A DNA stretch of 64,000 nucleotides, taken from Escarpia spicata (Eukaryota; Annelida; Polychaeta; Sabellida; Siboglinidae). The notes beneath the pieces were generated by a model. That model was not told the origin of the DNA. It did no database searches and saw only the letters and a list, made by a program, of their open reading frames with translations. Shown in pieces: positions 11,030 through 20,089 of the stretch. The DNA is taken from the NCBI GenBank assembly GCA_963995525.1, contig OZ023206.1:43879178-43943177 (forward strand). Reading direction: 5' to 3'. Both the position numbers and the translations under genes were made by a program. Within the stretch, counting starts at the first letter, position 1; each line of letters opens with the position of its first letter.

Positions 11030-11566
11030 GCGGCGCGAAATACTGAGTGTGATTGGAATGTGAACAGAGATGCGTTAAGCGCGCATGCACGAAAGCGACG
11101 TAAAAACACTGAATGCGAAGAGAGAACAATACCAATAAACGAAAATCTAAAAGTATGAAATGAAGCGTTGTGTATGATTAGTCAGGGTTCGGGAATCTTG
11201 TGGTGTATTAATATTAGAGAAATTCGATGTAAAAGTCACATTTGACAACGAATGTACTAACACGACCGCTGATTTTTTCCTAAAGCAAATACCTCGGAGC
11301 CGAGTGGTGACGCAAAACAGCTGCGGCGCGTGACACTAAGTGGGCGATAGCTCATCGCGATCGGAATGTGAAGCTAGAACAATGCCATTTCAAAAACAAT
11401 ACACGAACTGCTAAAAGCATGAAATTAAGCGTTGTATAGGATCAGTGGGGAATAGGGAATTGTGTTGTGCAATTATATTATAGAAATTCGATGTAAATAC
11501 ACATTTGTCAACGAACGCACTAACATCACCGCTGATTTTTTCCTAAAGCAAATACCTCGGAGACTA
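11030..11566. promoter_or_regulatory. Tandemly duplicated bidirectional promoter region
   Basis: The segment 11149-11305 recurs at 11413-11566 (about 264-bp step). Landmarks are AAATTCGATGTAAA, CGCTGATTTTTTCCTAAAGC and AATACCTCGGAG. Weaker similarity around 11030-11060 and 11325-11375 (GGCGCG...GGAATGTGAA) extends the unit. It separates two divergent genes, so it is the natural place for shared control elements. Confidence 0.6.
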
Positions 11567-11648
11567 GTCAGTTATGCGTTAGCGCGCATGCGTGAAATGT
11601 TGTAATAAAACCGTAGACTAGGGCGTTATGCGTTAAGTGCGCATGCGC
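11071..11648. promoter_or_regulatory. Three copies of a GCGTTAAGCGCGCATGC motif
   Basis: TGCGTTAAGCGCGCATGC at 11071, TGCGTTAGCGCGCATGCG at 11574 and TGCGTTAAGTGCGCATGCG at 11629 are the best-conserved short elements of the intergenic region. The GCGCGCATGC core is nearly palindromic. Function is inferred: a factor-binding site or an origin-like element. Confidence 0.45.
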
Positions 11649-11750
11649 CATATGTTGTGAGGGTACAAAACGATTGAAAAATTGCTATGTTTGTATAAAG
11701 CAAGTGGTCTAACTTATTACAGCCGCAGCAGACGTCCTCCCGCAGCAACA

Positions 11751-12479
11751 ATGGCCGACGCTACCGAGATGACACCGAAAAAGTTTAAGGCAATACGCAA
11801 GCAGGCGTCGAAGGTGACCGGAGGCCAGCCGCAGCCGTCGATATCAGCCGGAGCAGCGGGGACAACGCCTGCTGCTAAACGCCCTGTGGTGGTTCTCGCG
11901 CCGTCGATGGGGCGTAAGCGCGGGGCCGACGAAGCGGCTTTGGGGCAGCCGGCGGCGCGGAGTTCGTCGCTTGAAAGAGAGTGCAGCACCGAGGGGTCGA
12001 TGCGCGCTACATTGGTGAGTGTGAGGGAGCTAGCGTGCGTTCAGAATGGCGTGTATAAAATTAAGACGCCAGTTCTGTTTGAAGCGGTGTCGTACAACGA
12101 CAAGTGCACTTTTAGGGGATGTTCCCGGTGCCGGCGGAAGCTGTATCAGAAAGTCAAGGATGGATTTATGATATGTCGAACGCACGGTGAGCAGGGCGTG
12201 GGGAAGAATTTCTTTGCGATACGTGTTATGGTGCGAGATGGTGAGGACGACGAAGATGAGCTTTGGCTAACGCTGTTTGACACGCAAATGGCTAATCTCG
12301 TTGAGTACCGGGCCGACTACTTGGATGAATTAAGTGAGGAGGCCCTTCGTGATACCGTGCTGGAGTTAACCGGCACGAGAGTGGAGCTCAGTGTGCGTAA
12401 GACGACTTGGCAAGGAGAGCCGTCTTATACGGTGCGCACACTGAAGAGATACGACGACTACGTCGACGACGATGACTAA
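11751..12479 (+). CDS. RPA1-like single-stranded DNA-binding protein
   Basis: The protein has 242 residues from the ATG at 11751 (context CAACAATGG). The frame is open 23 codons further upstream, but the GC-rich start and strong Kozak context favour 11751. Residues 1-80 are basic and low-complexity with GRKRG (possible nuclear signal). Residues about 88-235 resemble the C-terminal OB fold of RPA70 (Replication factor-A C family). The zinc ribbon is C124-x2-C127, then C142-x2-H145, followed by the strand pattern FFAIRVMV and LWLTLFDTQMANLVEY. The tail is acidic (DDYVDDDD). The expected role is coating ssDNA during replication by the adjacent polymerase. A strong donor-like site (CATTG then GTGAGTG, 12015) lies inside the ORF and might permit splicing to the downstream mini-exons. 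The ORF itself is intact. Confidence 0.75.
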   Translation: MADATEMTPKKFKAIRKQASKVTGGQPQPSISAGAAGTTPAAKRPVVVLAPSMGRKRGADEAALGQPAARSSSLERECSTEGSMRATLVSVRELACVQNGVYKIKTPVLFEAVSYNDKCTFRGCSRCRRKLYQKVKDGFMICRTHGEQGVGKNFFAIRVMVRDGEDDEDELWLTLFDTQMANLVEYRADYLDELSEEALRDTVLELTGTRVELSVRKTTWQGEPSYTVRTLKRYDDYVDDDD

Positions 12480-13159
12480 TGTGTTTATTGTGTTGTTTGT
12501 GTAGGAGTGCCAGCTGCTGGTAGCGTTGGTGACGCGTAAACCGACGAGTGACGAGGCTGCGCGCTCACTTGCCGAGATAGCCGAAAACTACATAATGGCA
12601 TGGTGCTCAGCTTACGAAGCGAACTTATTTAAAGCATGACATTTTTTTCTGTAGGAGGTGCGTCGCGTACAGCTGGACATGTTAGCGAACAACGAAAGGA
12701 TGCGAGCAAGGTATGCGGAGTTTGCCTCGTTTGTACAAACACTGCTGGACCGGGAAGTGGCGGATAGGGAGACGAAAGATGCTGTGCTGCTGGCCCGGGT
12801 TGCTAAAAAAAAAGCGGACTAATCATAATAATGTGTGTTTGTAGAGGGCGGAGCAGCGGTACGCCAGGCTTGAACGTGAACACACCGCGTTCGAGAGAAT
12901 ACTACTGAACAACGACAATGCGGTGCGTGCAAAAGCGTATGCGGAGGCGTTCGTACAAACACCGCTGGACTGGGACGCAAGATAATAATGTGTGTTTGTA
13001 GAAAGCGCCACTGAGGCTACCGAAATTACAGTGAGATGCGGACTAATTATAATGTGTGTTTGTAGGCGGCACGACAGCGCACCAGGCGTGAATGTATGTG
13101 CGAGTTCCTAGATGCTGACGGTGGTTGTAAAGATCAGTAGGACATGCTTTGTGCTGTAG
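12477..13159 (+). other. Array of ATG-less mini-exons, each preceded by an acceptor-like TGTAG
   Basis: Five acceptor-like tracts end in TAG: 12504 (TGTTGTTTGTGTAG), 12654 (ATTTTTTTCTGTAG), 12844 and 13002 (both AATGTGTGTTTGTAG) and 13065 (ATGTGTGTTTGTAG). Each is followed by a short frame ending in a stop just before the next tract. The stretch after 12654 reads about 55 codons (EVRRVQLDML..., ending KKKAD). The stretch after 12844 reads about 46 codons (RAEQRYARLE..., ending LDWDAR). The two share NN(E/D), RA-A-YAE and FVQT-LD motifs, so they are diverged duplicates; the one after 13065 (AARQRTRRE) is a shorter relative. They are Arg/Glu/Ala-rich and possibly helical. They look like alternative or decayed exons of one spliced gene. 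Confidence 0.5.
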
Positions 13160-13759
13160 GGGTGCGTGCGTAGCGATAACGAGTTGGACGTTTTCATCGA
13201 GGAGGCGCTTGGCGTACCACACATCGAACCGCCGACATACGAGAGTCTGTACCTGATGACGCCAACACCGCCGGAAGTGATACAACGTCAAGTCGTCGCG
13301 ACGGGTCGGGGTCAGTTGGCCTGTCGCTATGAGCGGCACGCGATGTCCCTCCTCGCCGAACACCTCAGTGAGATGATTCTGGAGAGGGCGCGCGATCGAT
13401 GCGGCGGGTGCGAGGTCAATGAAGGCTGCCCGTACGTGCATATGGTCGGCTATCGTGCAGGTCGGCCGACTCGTGTGTACACACAGCGCTATGACAACGT
13501 GTCCGCATTCGTCACGCAGCACTTCAACGCCGTGTTGGAGACGTGTCTACAACAATCGTTGATACCGACCTTCACGCGTCTCGTCCATCTACTGCACGTT
13601 AAAGCGAGCGGTCAACAGCAACCGGGGCCTGCGGGGGAAATGTATCTGGTCCAGTTCGTGTCGGACTGGCTGCTAGGCACGGACTGGCGCGACTTCGTCA
13701 AGCGCGAACTACTGGAATCGGCCGTCCACGTGTACATCCAGTGCCGAAGCGGTCTATAA
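13160..13759 (+). CDS. Unknown ~200-residue protein, probably the last exon of a spliced gene
   Basis: The ORF opens directly after the acceptor-like TGTGCTGTAG (13150-13159) and has no ATG for its first ~30 codons, which supports translation from a spliced mRNA. It begins GCVRSDNELDVFIEEALG and ends with YIQCRSGL. It contains a small Cys/His cluster, CGGCEVNEGCPYVH (around 13399-13440), that could bind zinc. The C-terminal half is helical and aromatic-rich (LVQFVSDWLLGTDWRDFVK). No family is recognised with confidence. It follows the mini-exon array and precedes the polymerase on the same strand, and a poly(A) signal lies at 13830. It may be a structural or regulatory protein of the element; this is not shown. 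Confidence 0.55.
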   Translation, partial: GCVRSDNELDVFIEEALGVPHIEPPTYESLYLMTPTPPEVIQRQVVATGRGQLACRYERHAMSLLAEHLSEMILERARDRCGGCEVNEGCPYVHMVGYRAGRPTRVYTQRYDNVSAFVTQHFNAVLETCLQQSLIPTFTRLVHLLHVKASGQQQPGPAGEMYLVQFVSDWLLGTDWRDFVKRELLESAVHVYIQCRSGL

Positions 13760-13829
13760 TCCGAATGAACACATGAACATTACTGCTAGAGTTGCTTTGT
13801 CGATTTACAAAAAATTCAGCGCTTGTTTT

Positions 13830-13835
13830 AATAAA
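13830..13835 (+). terminator. Poly(A) signal AATAAA
   Basis: AATAAA lies 71 bp after the stop at 13759. A second AATAAA occurs at about 13879. Confidence 0.5.
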
Positions 13836-13978
13836 AATAGCGCTTTGCTAATAGGAAGAAAACGTTGTACGGTACGCTTAATAAAACGTTGAAAATGTAC
13901 GTTCCGTTTCCGAGTTACTTAACAAAACACACACATACACACACACTAGGTTCGAAAAAAAAGCACTCACCACGTTAC

Positions 13979-14090
13979 TTAACACGCGGTAGCACCACTG
14001 CGCATGTCCGTACATCCACCACCCCACGTTATTTAACACACGGTAGCACCACCACCACTGCGCATGTCCGTACATCCACCACCACAGCAC
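13979..14090. repeat. Two direct repeats upstream of the polymerase promoter
   Basis: CGTTACTTAACACGCGGTAG... and CGTTATTTAACACACGGTAG..., each continuing to TGCGCATGTCCGTACATCC, form two units of about 55-60 bp. The second has an extra CACCAC. Their position just before a TATA box suggests a promoter-proximal element. Confidence 0.7.
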
Positions 14091-14096
14091 CCCTGT

Positions 14097-14105
14097 TATA
14101 AATAG
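14097..14105 (+). promoter_or_regulatory. TATA box of the polymerase gene
   Basis: TATAAATAG lies 39 bp before the ATG at 14136, which implies a very short leader. Confidence 0.55.
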
Positions 14106-14135
14106 AGAACTCTAAAAAGTAGCAGCACAAACAGT

Positions 14136-17100
14136 ATGCCGCCGCCTACTAAATGGCAATGTCCGAAATTCCGATACTTATTTCGTGAAACAGTCGACGT
14201 TAGAGCGACACGCAAAGAGTTCGAAACGATGCAGCGATAACGCGCTATGCGTAAAAAGACGAGTGTCCGAAATGCGGCGCAAAGTACAGTACGCGGGCCG
14301 TTATGCTACGACACCTGAGGGATACGTGCGGCCGTCAGGAGGTGTCGCCACCTCCTGATGGTCCCAGTCCACCGGTCGACAACGACGCTCTACAGCGCGT
14401 CGTGGACGAGCATCGACGTAGCATAGAGACGTCGATAGCGTGCGGTACCGTACAGTCCCGCTACCAATATCGAATGACCGCATGTACGAGTATGCGGGTG
14501 CTCGAACCGCGTCTGAGGGTTATGTTTAGCGAACAAAAGAATGCGTTTAAAATTAACGTGAGCTATGGTTTCGTGCTACGCCACAAGGTGTCGGGTCGTT
14601 ACCGCTATTTTCATTCGTCCTGTAACTGCTGCGGTCGCCTCCTCGAAACGCCCGCCCTCGTTACCGATAGCCGTTCGTTCGAACGCTTCCTCGACGTCGT
14701 GCGCAGCGTCCCGAATCGGGATGGGTGGTCGAGAGCGTAACGAACGCCACCTACTTCGTGAACGCTATTCTAAACCATCCCATCGGGTGCGTTGGAGCCG
14801 CGCTCCCCGACTACGTGCGCAACAACAAGCACGTAGTGACGTTGACGAACGATCGTCGAGGAACGCCCTACGACGATAATCTATGCCTCTTCCGGTGCAT
14901 CGGCCTCCACCTGCAAGGCGTTCGACAACGCGGAACGCGGAACGACCCCGGAATAAATTCGACCCGTTTAACGCGAGTCGCTAAACAACTGCACGCGCGC
15001 TATTGCCGCGCCTCGACAACGTCGAACGATGGCGGCGTGCGCCTGAACGAACTGGAACGCGTGGAGACGGTTTTCGGCATCAACGTCGCCGTCTATCGAC
15101 TGACGGAGGCTGGCGCCGCCGAACTAGTCCGTCGGTCGCTCGAAATGCACCACACGACCCTGAACGTCAACCTGTACGAGACGCACTTCTCGTACATAAT
15201 CAACCTGCGCGCGTACGCGAAAACGTACAAGTGCTCGAAATGCGGCAACTCCCTCTGGCGGTACCCTTCGGAGTTACGACGTTACGAAGCGACGTGGGAA
15301 GGTGGCGTTCGTCACGTGTTTCCGGCGGCGTCTACCGACCGACGCCGTCAGTATTTCAGCGGATCGACGACGAAGGCATCAACTTCGGCGACGACCTGCG
15401 GTACTATCCGTACCGCGCGACATTCGATTTTGAATGCTATTTTGCCGCCAACGATCTGCCGCCGGATACCGACAAATGCCGGTGGCTAGCGCGACACGAA
15501 CTACTCAGCGTGAGCGTCGCGTCGAACGTGCCCGGACACGAAGCGGCGCGCTGTTACGTCACGACCGGTGATTCGGCCGAACTAGCGCGCCGCCTCATCG
15601 ACGACCTGGAAGCCGTGAGCGCGGCGGCGTGCGCGGCTCTGCGCCCCCGCTATGACGCGGTCTTCGAGGCGCTCGACGCGCTCGATGACGACTGGCGGCG
15701 GCGAAGGTGCGACGACGGCAACGATGCGTCACCGTACGCCGCACTCGCCGACCGCCTGTGGACGCACCTTCGTCAAATGCCGGTACTGGGCTTCAACAGC
15801 GGTAAGTACGATTTGAATGTCGTCAAAAAGTACTTGACCCGCCTGCTCATAACCGACGACGCGCAGCACACATAGTCGGGGTTCACCATTAAACGACAGA
15901 AGAATTACATGTGCCTGACCACGTTGAAATTCCTCGATATAACTAATTACCTCGCGCCCGGTGTCAGCTACGCGCGCTATCTGAAAGCGTACGGCTGCGC
16001 GGCAACGAAGGGGTACTTTCCGTACGAGTATATCGACGCGTTGACGCGCCTGGACGAGACCGTCCTGCCGCCGCGCGAGACTTTCTACAGCCACCTGAAA
16101 CGCGAGGGAATCTCCGCGGAGGCGTACGAAATTTGTGCGACGGCATGGCGTGACGAGCGCATGACGACGATGCGCGATTTTCTAATGTGGTATAATAACC
16201 GAGATGTGGCGCCGTTTCTCGAGGCCCTCGAGCGGCAGTTCGCCTTCTATCGCTGCCAACGGATCGACATGTTCAAGGACGCCATCAGCGTACCGGGATT
16301 GACGTTGTTGTACCTATTCAACGACCTGCCGCTGTCAATCCATTTCTCGCTGTTCAACGAACCCAACAAAAACCTGCACCGCCTACTGCAGTCGCAGATC
16401 GTCGGCGGGCCATCGATCATCTTCGCGCGTCATCACGAGGCCGGCGTGACGTAGATTCGAGGCATCAACAACTCGTATCGTTCTATAGTCGGCTATGACG
16501 CGAACGGCCTCTATCTATCGACGATCATGCAGGAGATGCCGACGGGTTAGAACACGCGCCGACCCGCTGAGAACGGCTTTCGAGCGGAATGCGTGCACAG
16601 ATACGGTCGTATCGCCGTGGAGTGGTTGACGTACGAGGCGGAACGAACCGACACTCGTATACGGCACCAGTTGAACGGACGCGAGAAGCGCGTCGGCAAG
16701 TACCGAGTCGACGGTTGGTGCGCCGCCACGCGAACGGTGTATCAATTTCACGGCTGCTACTTCCACGGCTGCCCGACGTGCCAGACGCACGTGACGACGA
16801 ACGCCGTCAACGTTCGACCGATGACGATGCTGTACGCCGAGACGATCGCCGTGACGGTCTACCTGCGCCGCCACGTCGACGCCGTCGTCGAAATGTGGGA
16901 GTGCCAGTGTCGAGCCGTGCGACCCCCCGCGGCGCCGACGCCGCCCGACGCGTCACGATGGCAACTGGAGCGGTCCCCCCTTACGCGCTCGACGATACTG
17001 GAGGGTGTACGCGACGGCTCTCTGTTCGGCCTCGTGCAGTGCGATATCGCCGTGCCGAAAGCGCTGCGCGCTAAGTTCGCCAAAATGCAGCCCGTGTTCA

Positions 17101-18230
17101 AGAACGTCGATATCACGCGCGACGATCTCAGCCCGTTCATGCGCCGCTACGCCGAGTCGCACGACCTACTCACCCCATCTCAACGGAAGCTCGTCGGTAG
17201 CTACTTCGGCACGGCGATCGTGCTCGCCACGCCCCTCCTACGCTGGTATCTGGAGCACGGGCTCGTCGTCGCGCGCATCTACCAGGTGATCGAGTACACG
17301 CCGATCGCGTGCTTTCACCGCTTCGGCGACACGGTGTCGACGGCGCGACGCAAGGGCGACGTCGACCCCGACAAATCGATCATCGCCGACACTTTTAACT
17401 ACTCGGCAACAGTTCGTACGGGAAAACGATTACGCGCGTCGATCGGCACCGTGATATCAAGTACGCCACACCGATCGGCGCCTCGCAACTCGTCAACAAC
17501 CGTCGCTTCCGGCAACTCGACGTCGTCGTCGAGTACGAACTGTACGAGGTGGCGCTGAATAAGCGCACCGTCGTCTACGGCCTGCCGATCCAAATCGGCT
17601 ATTTCGTGTATCAATACGCGAAATTGAGAATGCTCGAGTTCTATTATGATTTTGTCGACGCCTACATCCCCGCCCGCTCTTCCAGTACTGCGCTATGGAC
17701 ACCGACTCGGCGTACATCGCCCTCGCGGGCCACGACATCGACGCGCTCGTACGGAAGCGCTGCGCGAACACTACTTCCGGAATCGTCCGCTCTGGTCTCC
17801 GGCCGAATGCTGCGACGCGCACGTGGACGCGTACGTACGATGCCGCGTCGGCGGACTGGCGTCGGAGAGGGTCGACTGCTGCGCGCGCCGATGTCTGTTC
17901 GATCGTCGAACGCCGGGTCTCTTAAAAGAAGAGTGGCGCGGCGACGGAATCGTGGCGCTGTGCAGCAAGACGTACTACTGCTTCGGCGGCGACAACGGCA
18001 CGAAGAACAGCAAGAAGGGTCTGAGCAAACGTCAGAACGCCGACATCGACGAGAACACTTTCCTCGTCGTACTGCGCGACCGATGCAGCGGCGTCGGCTG
18101 GAATCGCGGCTTCCAGGTGAAAGACTCGTCCGTGTTGACGTACCTTCAAGAGCGCGCGGCGTTGAGCTACTTCTACGCAAAACGCCGCGTGCTTGACAAC
18201 GGCGTTACCACGGCAACGATACTCGTCTAA
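14136..18230 (+). pseudogene. polB: Family B DNA polymerase of the protein-primed Polinton/adintovirus-like type, broken
   Basis: It would replicate the element's linear genome. Parts in order: a broken N-terminus with a Cys/His finger (ECPKCGAKY...RHLRDTC, 14258-14330); a Cys- and His-containing region (DDNLCLFRCIGLH at about 14872, HFSYI at 15184) that may be OTU-like; Exo I TFDFECYF (15420); Exo II GFNSGKYDLNVVKKY (15788); Exo III YNNRD (16191); motif A YDANGLYLSTIMQEMPTG (16494); an endonuclease-like insert with VDGW (16707) and FHGCYFHGCPTC (16748); motif B NSSYGKT (17408); motif C MDTDSAY (17695); and a C-terminal thumb region with KGLSKR. Breaks: stops near 14238-14254; frameshifts near 14720, 15320, 17400, 17685 and 17750; in-frame TAG at 15873, 16452 and 16548. 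Catalytic motifs survive, so decay is recent or partly due to assembly error. Confidence 0.88.
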
Positions 18231-18312
18231 CTCGTATACGAACAACAACAACTAACTCGTCTAATTCGCCTAACCTAACCTAGGGGTGGGGCCGCCTAGG
18301 GGTAGGGTTCTG

Positions 18313-18335
18313 TATGTATGTATGTATGTATGTAG
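18313..18335. repeat. (GTAT)n microsatellite in the polymerase/protease intergenic region
   Basis: TGTATGTATGTATG repeats follow two GGGGTGGGG/CTAGGGGTAGGG segments in the 186-bp gap between the convergent genes. Confidence 0.9.
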
Positions 18336-18338
18336 GTT

Positions 18339-18344
18339 AATAAA
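18339..18344 (+). terminator. Poly(A) signal of the polymerase gene
   Basis: AATAAA lies 109 bp after the stop at 18230. The opposite-strand signal is only 33 bp away, as expected for tightly packed convergent genes. Confidence 0.6.
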
Positions 18345-18376
18345 ACAAAATTGCGTACATTTTTTTGTCATCGTTT

Positions 18377-18382
18377 TTTATT
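18377..18382 (-). terminator. Poly(A) signal of the protease gene
   Basis: TTTATT on the plus strand is AATAAA on the minus strand, 35 bp after the protease stop at 18417. Confidence 0.6.
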
Positions 18383-18416
18383 ACTACTATTATACACGTA
18401 AAAGCGAAGCGAAGCT

Positions 18417-18995
18417 TTAATGCAATGGCTTTAGCCAGTCGAATACGAGACAGTCATTGACCACCCGATCGGTGCCGAATAGGGTCTGGAACGTCGTCAA
18501 CGGCATACCGCGACATCGGAGGAGTAGGTAGGCGACGCAATATTGTCCGCCCACGTTAGAGACGACGCTCTGTAACCGATTGTCGTTGTACGTCCACGAG
18601 TCGCCGCAGTGACGGTGCAGGAACGCGCGTAAGTCGGCGTGCAGCGGCGGCAGACCGTACGAATCGAAGTACTCGCCGACGCCTCCCCGGTCGACGTAGA
18701 CGGCCACCCAGTGCTCCCCCGGCTCGCCGCCGTCGTCGGTGTTACAAACTAAGGCCGTCGGGTAAGTGGTGGCTGTGGCGGTGGTAAGTAGCGCGTCTTT
18801 AGGCACGACGCCGACGACGATGCGTTTAGCGTACGCATCGCGTTCCAGGCGACGGATCAGTTGGACCGTATTCGTAGTAGTGGTTACCTCCTCTGATTTT
18901 CCCGTGTGATGGAACTTAAGGCAGAGCGAATGTCTGCATTGAATCTGAGTAGTTCCCCAGGGACTAGCCACAAAAAGAAACTGTGCATGATACAA
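18417..18995 (-). CDS. Adenain-like (C5/Ulp1-fold) cysteine protease
   Basis: A hallmark Polinton/adenovirus-type maturation protease, expected to cleave virion precursors. In the 192-residue frame the catalytic set is visible in the right order: His95 (GEHWVAVYVD), Asp111 (EYFDSYGLPP), Gln142 (RLQSVVSNVGG) and Cys153 (GQYCVAYLLL). Spacing agrees with the fold. The usual CG before the active-site Cys pair is changed to GG. The core starts at about residue 43 (VQLIRRLERDAYAKR). The first ~35 codons come from AT-rich sequence unlike the rest, so the insertion probably ends near 18885 and the true start codon is missing or lies in a lost exon. No stop or frameshift interrupts the core. It converges on the polymerase. 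Confidence 0.8.
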   Translation of the reverse strand: MYHAQFLFVASPWGTTQIQCRHSLCLKFHHTGKSEEVTTTTNTVQLIRRLERDAYAKRIVVGVVPKDALLTTATATTYPTALVCNTDDGGEPGEHWVAVYVDRGGVGEYFDSYGLPPLHADLRAFLHRHCGDSWTYNDNRLQSVVSNVGGQYCVAYLLLRCRGMPLTTFQTLFGTDRVVNDCLVFDWLKPLH

Positions 18996-20085
18996 ATGTC
19001 ATTATATTGTTTAAAAAAAGTGGTTTAAACTGTCCACACAAAAGTGTGATCTAAGTGTAACATTTATGCAATTATTTTCACGTGACAATAACACCATGGC
19101 TTTCATGTTTATGCTTAGTCTTTAGTGTCAAAGTTTCAGCGGCAAACTTGAAAGTCACAAGATTACTAACGGGTGTGTCCTCCATATGCCTTGATCACTG
19201 CAGTGCATCGGCACCTCGTTGATGAAATAAGATGGGTACGGCACATTTGTGGAATGTCAGGCTTGTGCTTCGTGTGTTTTTCCAGTTGGTTGTAACAGCA
19301 GCTCTCCAAACATGTGTAGCAACAGGCGCATTTTCTTTGTTTTTACACAATGGCGTTGCCTGACCTTGCATTATGTAACTTTCCAATGAAAGTATAGTAT
19401 AGTCTACATGTTCCTGTTTCACGTTAATCGACATTAAGCAAAATCAATCCATTGCATTACATTTCGGTGCCCCCCTTCTTATGCACAGTTTCTATTTGTT
19501 GCTAGTATATATTTTCAGCTGTGAATACTGTCGTTGGTTTCCAAATGTAATATTTCGTATTTTCGACATAAATTGTGTGCACTCGTTGCATATCGCACAG
19601 GTGTATCCAGAGAGCCCGAGGTGCATGTGTCCCTAGACCTTTATAATTTGACCAGTCACTAGACTTTTTTTCAATGTGCCCCCATAGTGCCCCATAATCT
19701 TTTCGAATGTGTTCCTTTCAAGATAAAAATAAGGTGAAGTTACGGAGGGATGGCGGCGAAAAAATCAACTGCAAATAATATAATTATGTAAAGATGTTCC
19801 CGTTTATGTGGATAATGAGTTGTTCGAAACGTAAAATGCAACGTGCTCGTAATCAGTAACCTAACAATCGCAAGAACCACGAACATCTCACGAATTCTTC
19901 GACAAAACGGCCCTTTTGTTATGGATTTGGCAATATGGAGAAGACACAGACAGAATAATGATTATGTCTACCCTCGTAACAATAGCACAGCAAGACACAT
20001 ATCGTTTAACAATTCAACACTGTGGTGGTTAGGGACTATCAATGAACAAACAACGAGTATCTGCGAGCACGCCATGATGTTTAAA
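18996..20085. other. AT-rich flank right of the insertion, nothing recognised
   Basis: The composition drops back to the host level. A minus-strand ORF of 79 codons (19195-19434) has no recognisable motif. No terminal inverted repeat matching the left side of the Polinton-like region was found here. Confidence 0.5.
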
Positions 20086-20089
20086 TTAT

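Noticed and set aside
18272..18310. Telomere-like CCTAA repeats next to the polymerase stop
   Set aside because: Only about three units and followed by unrelated sequence; too short for a telomeric insertion.
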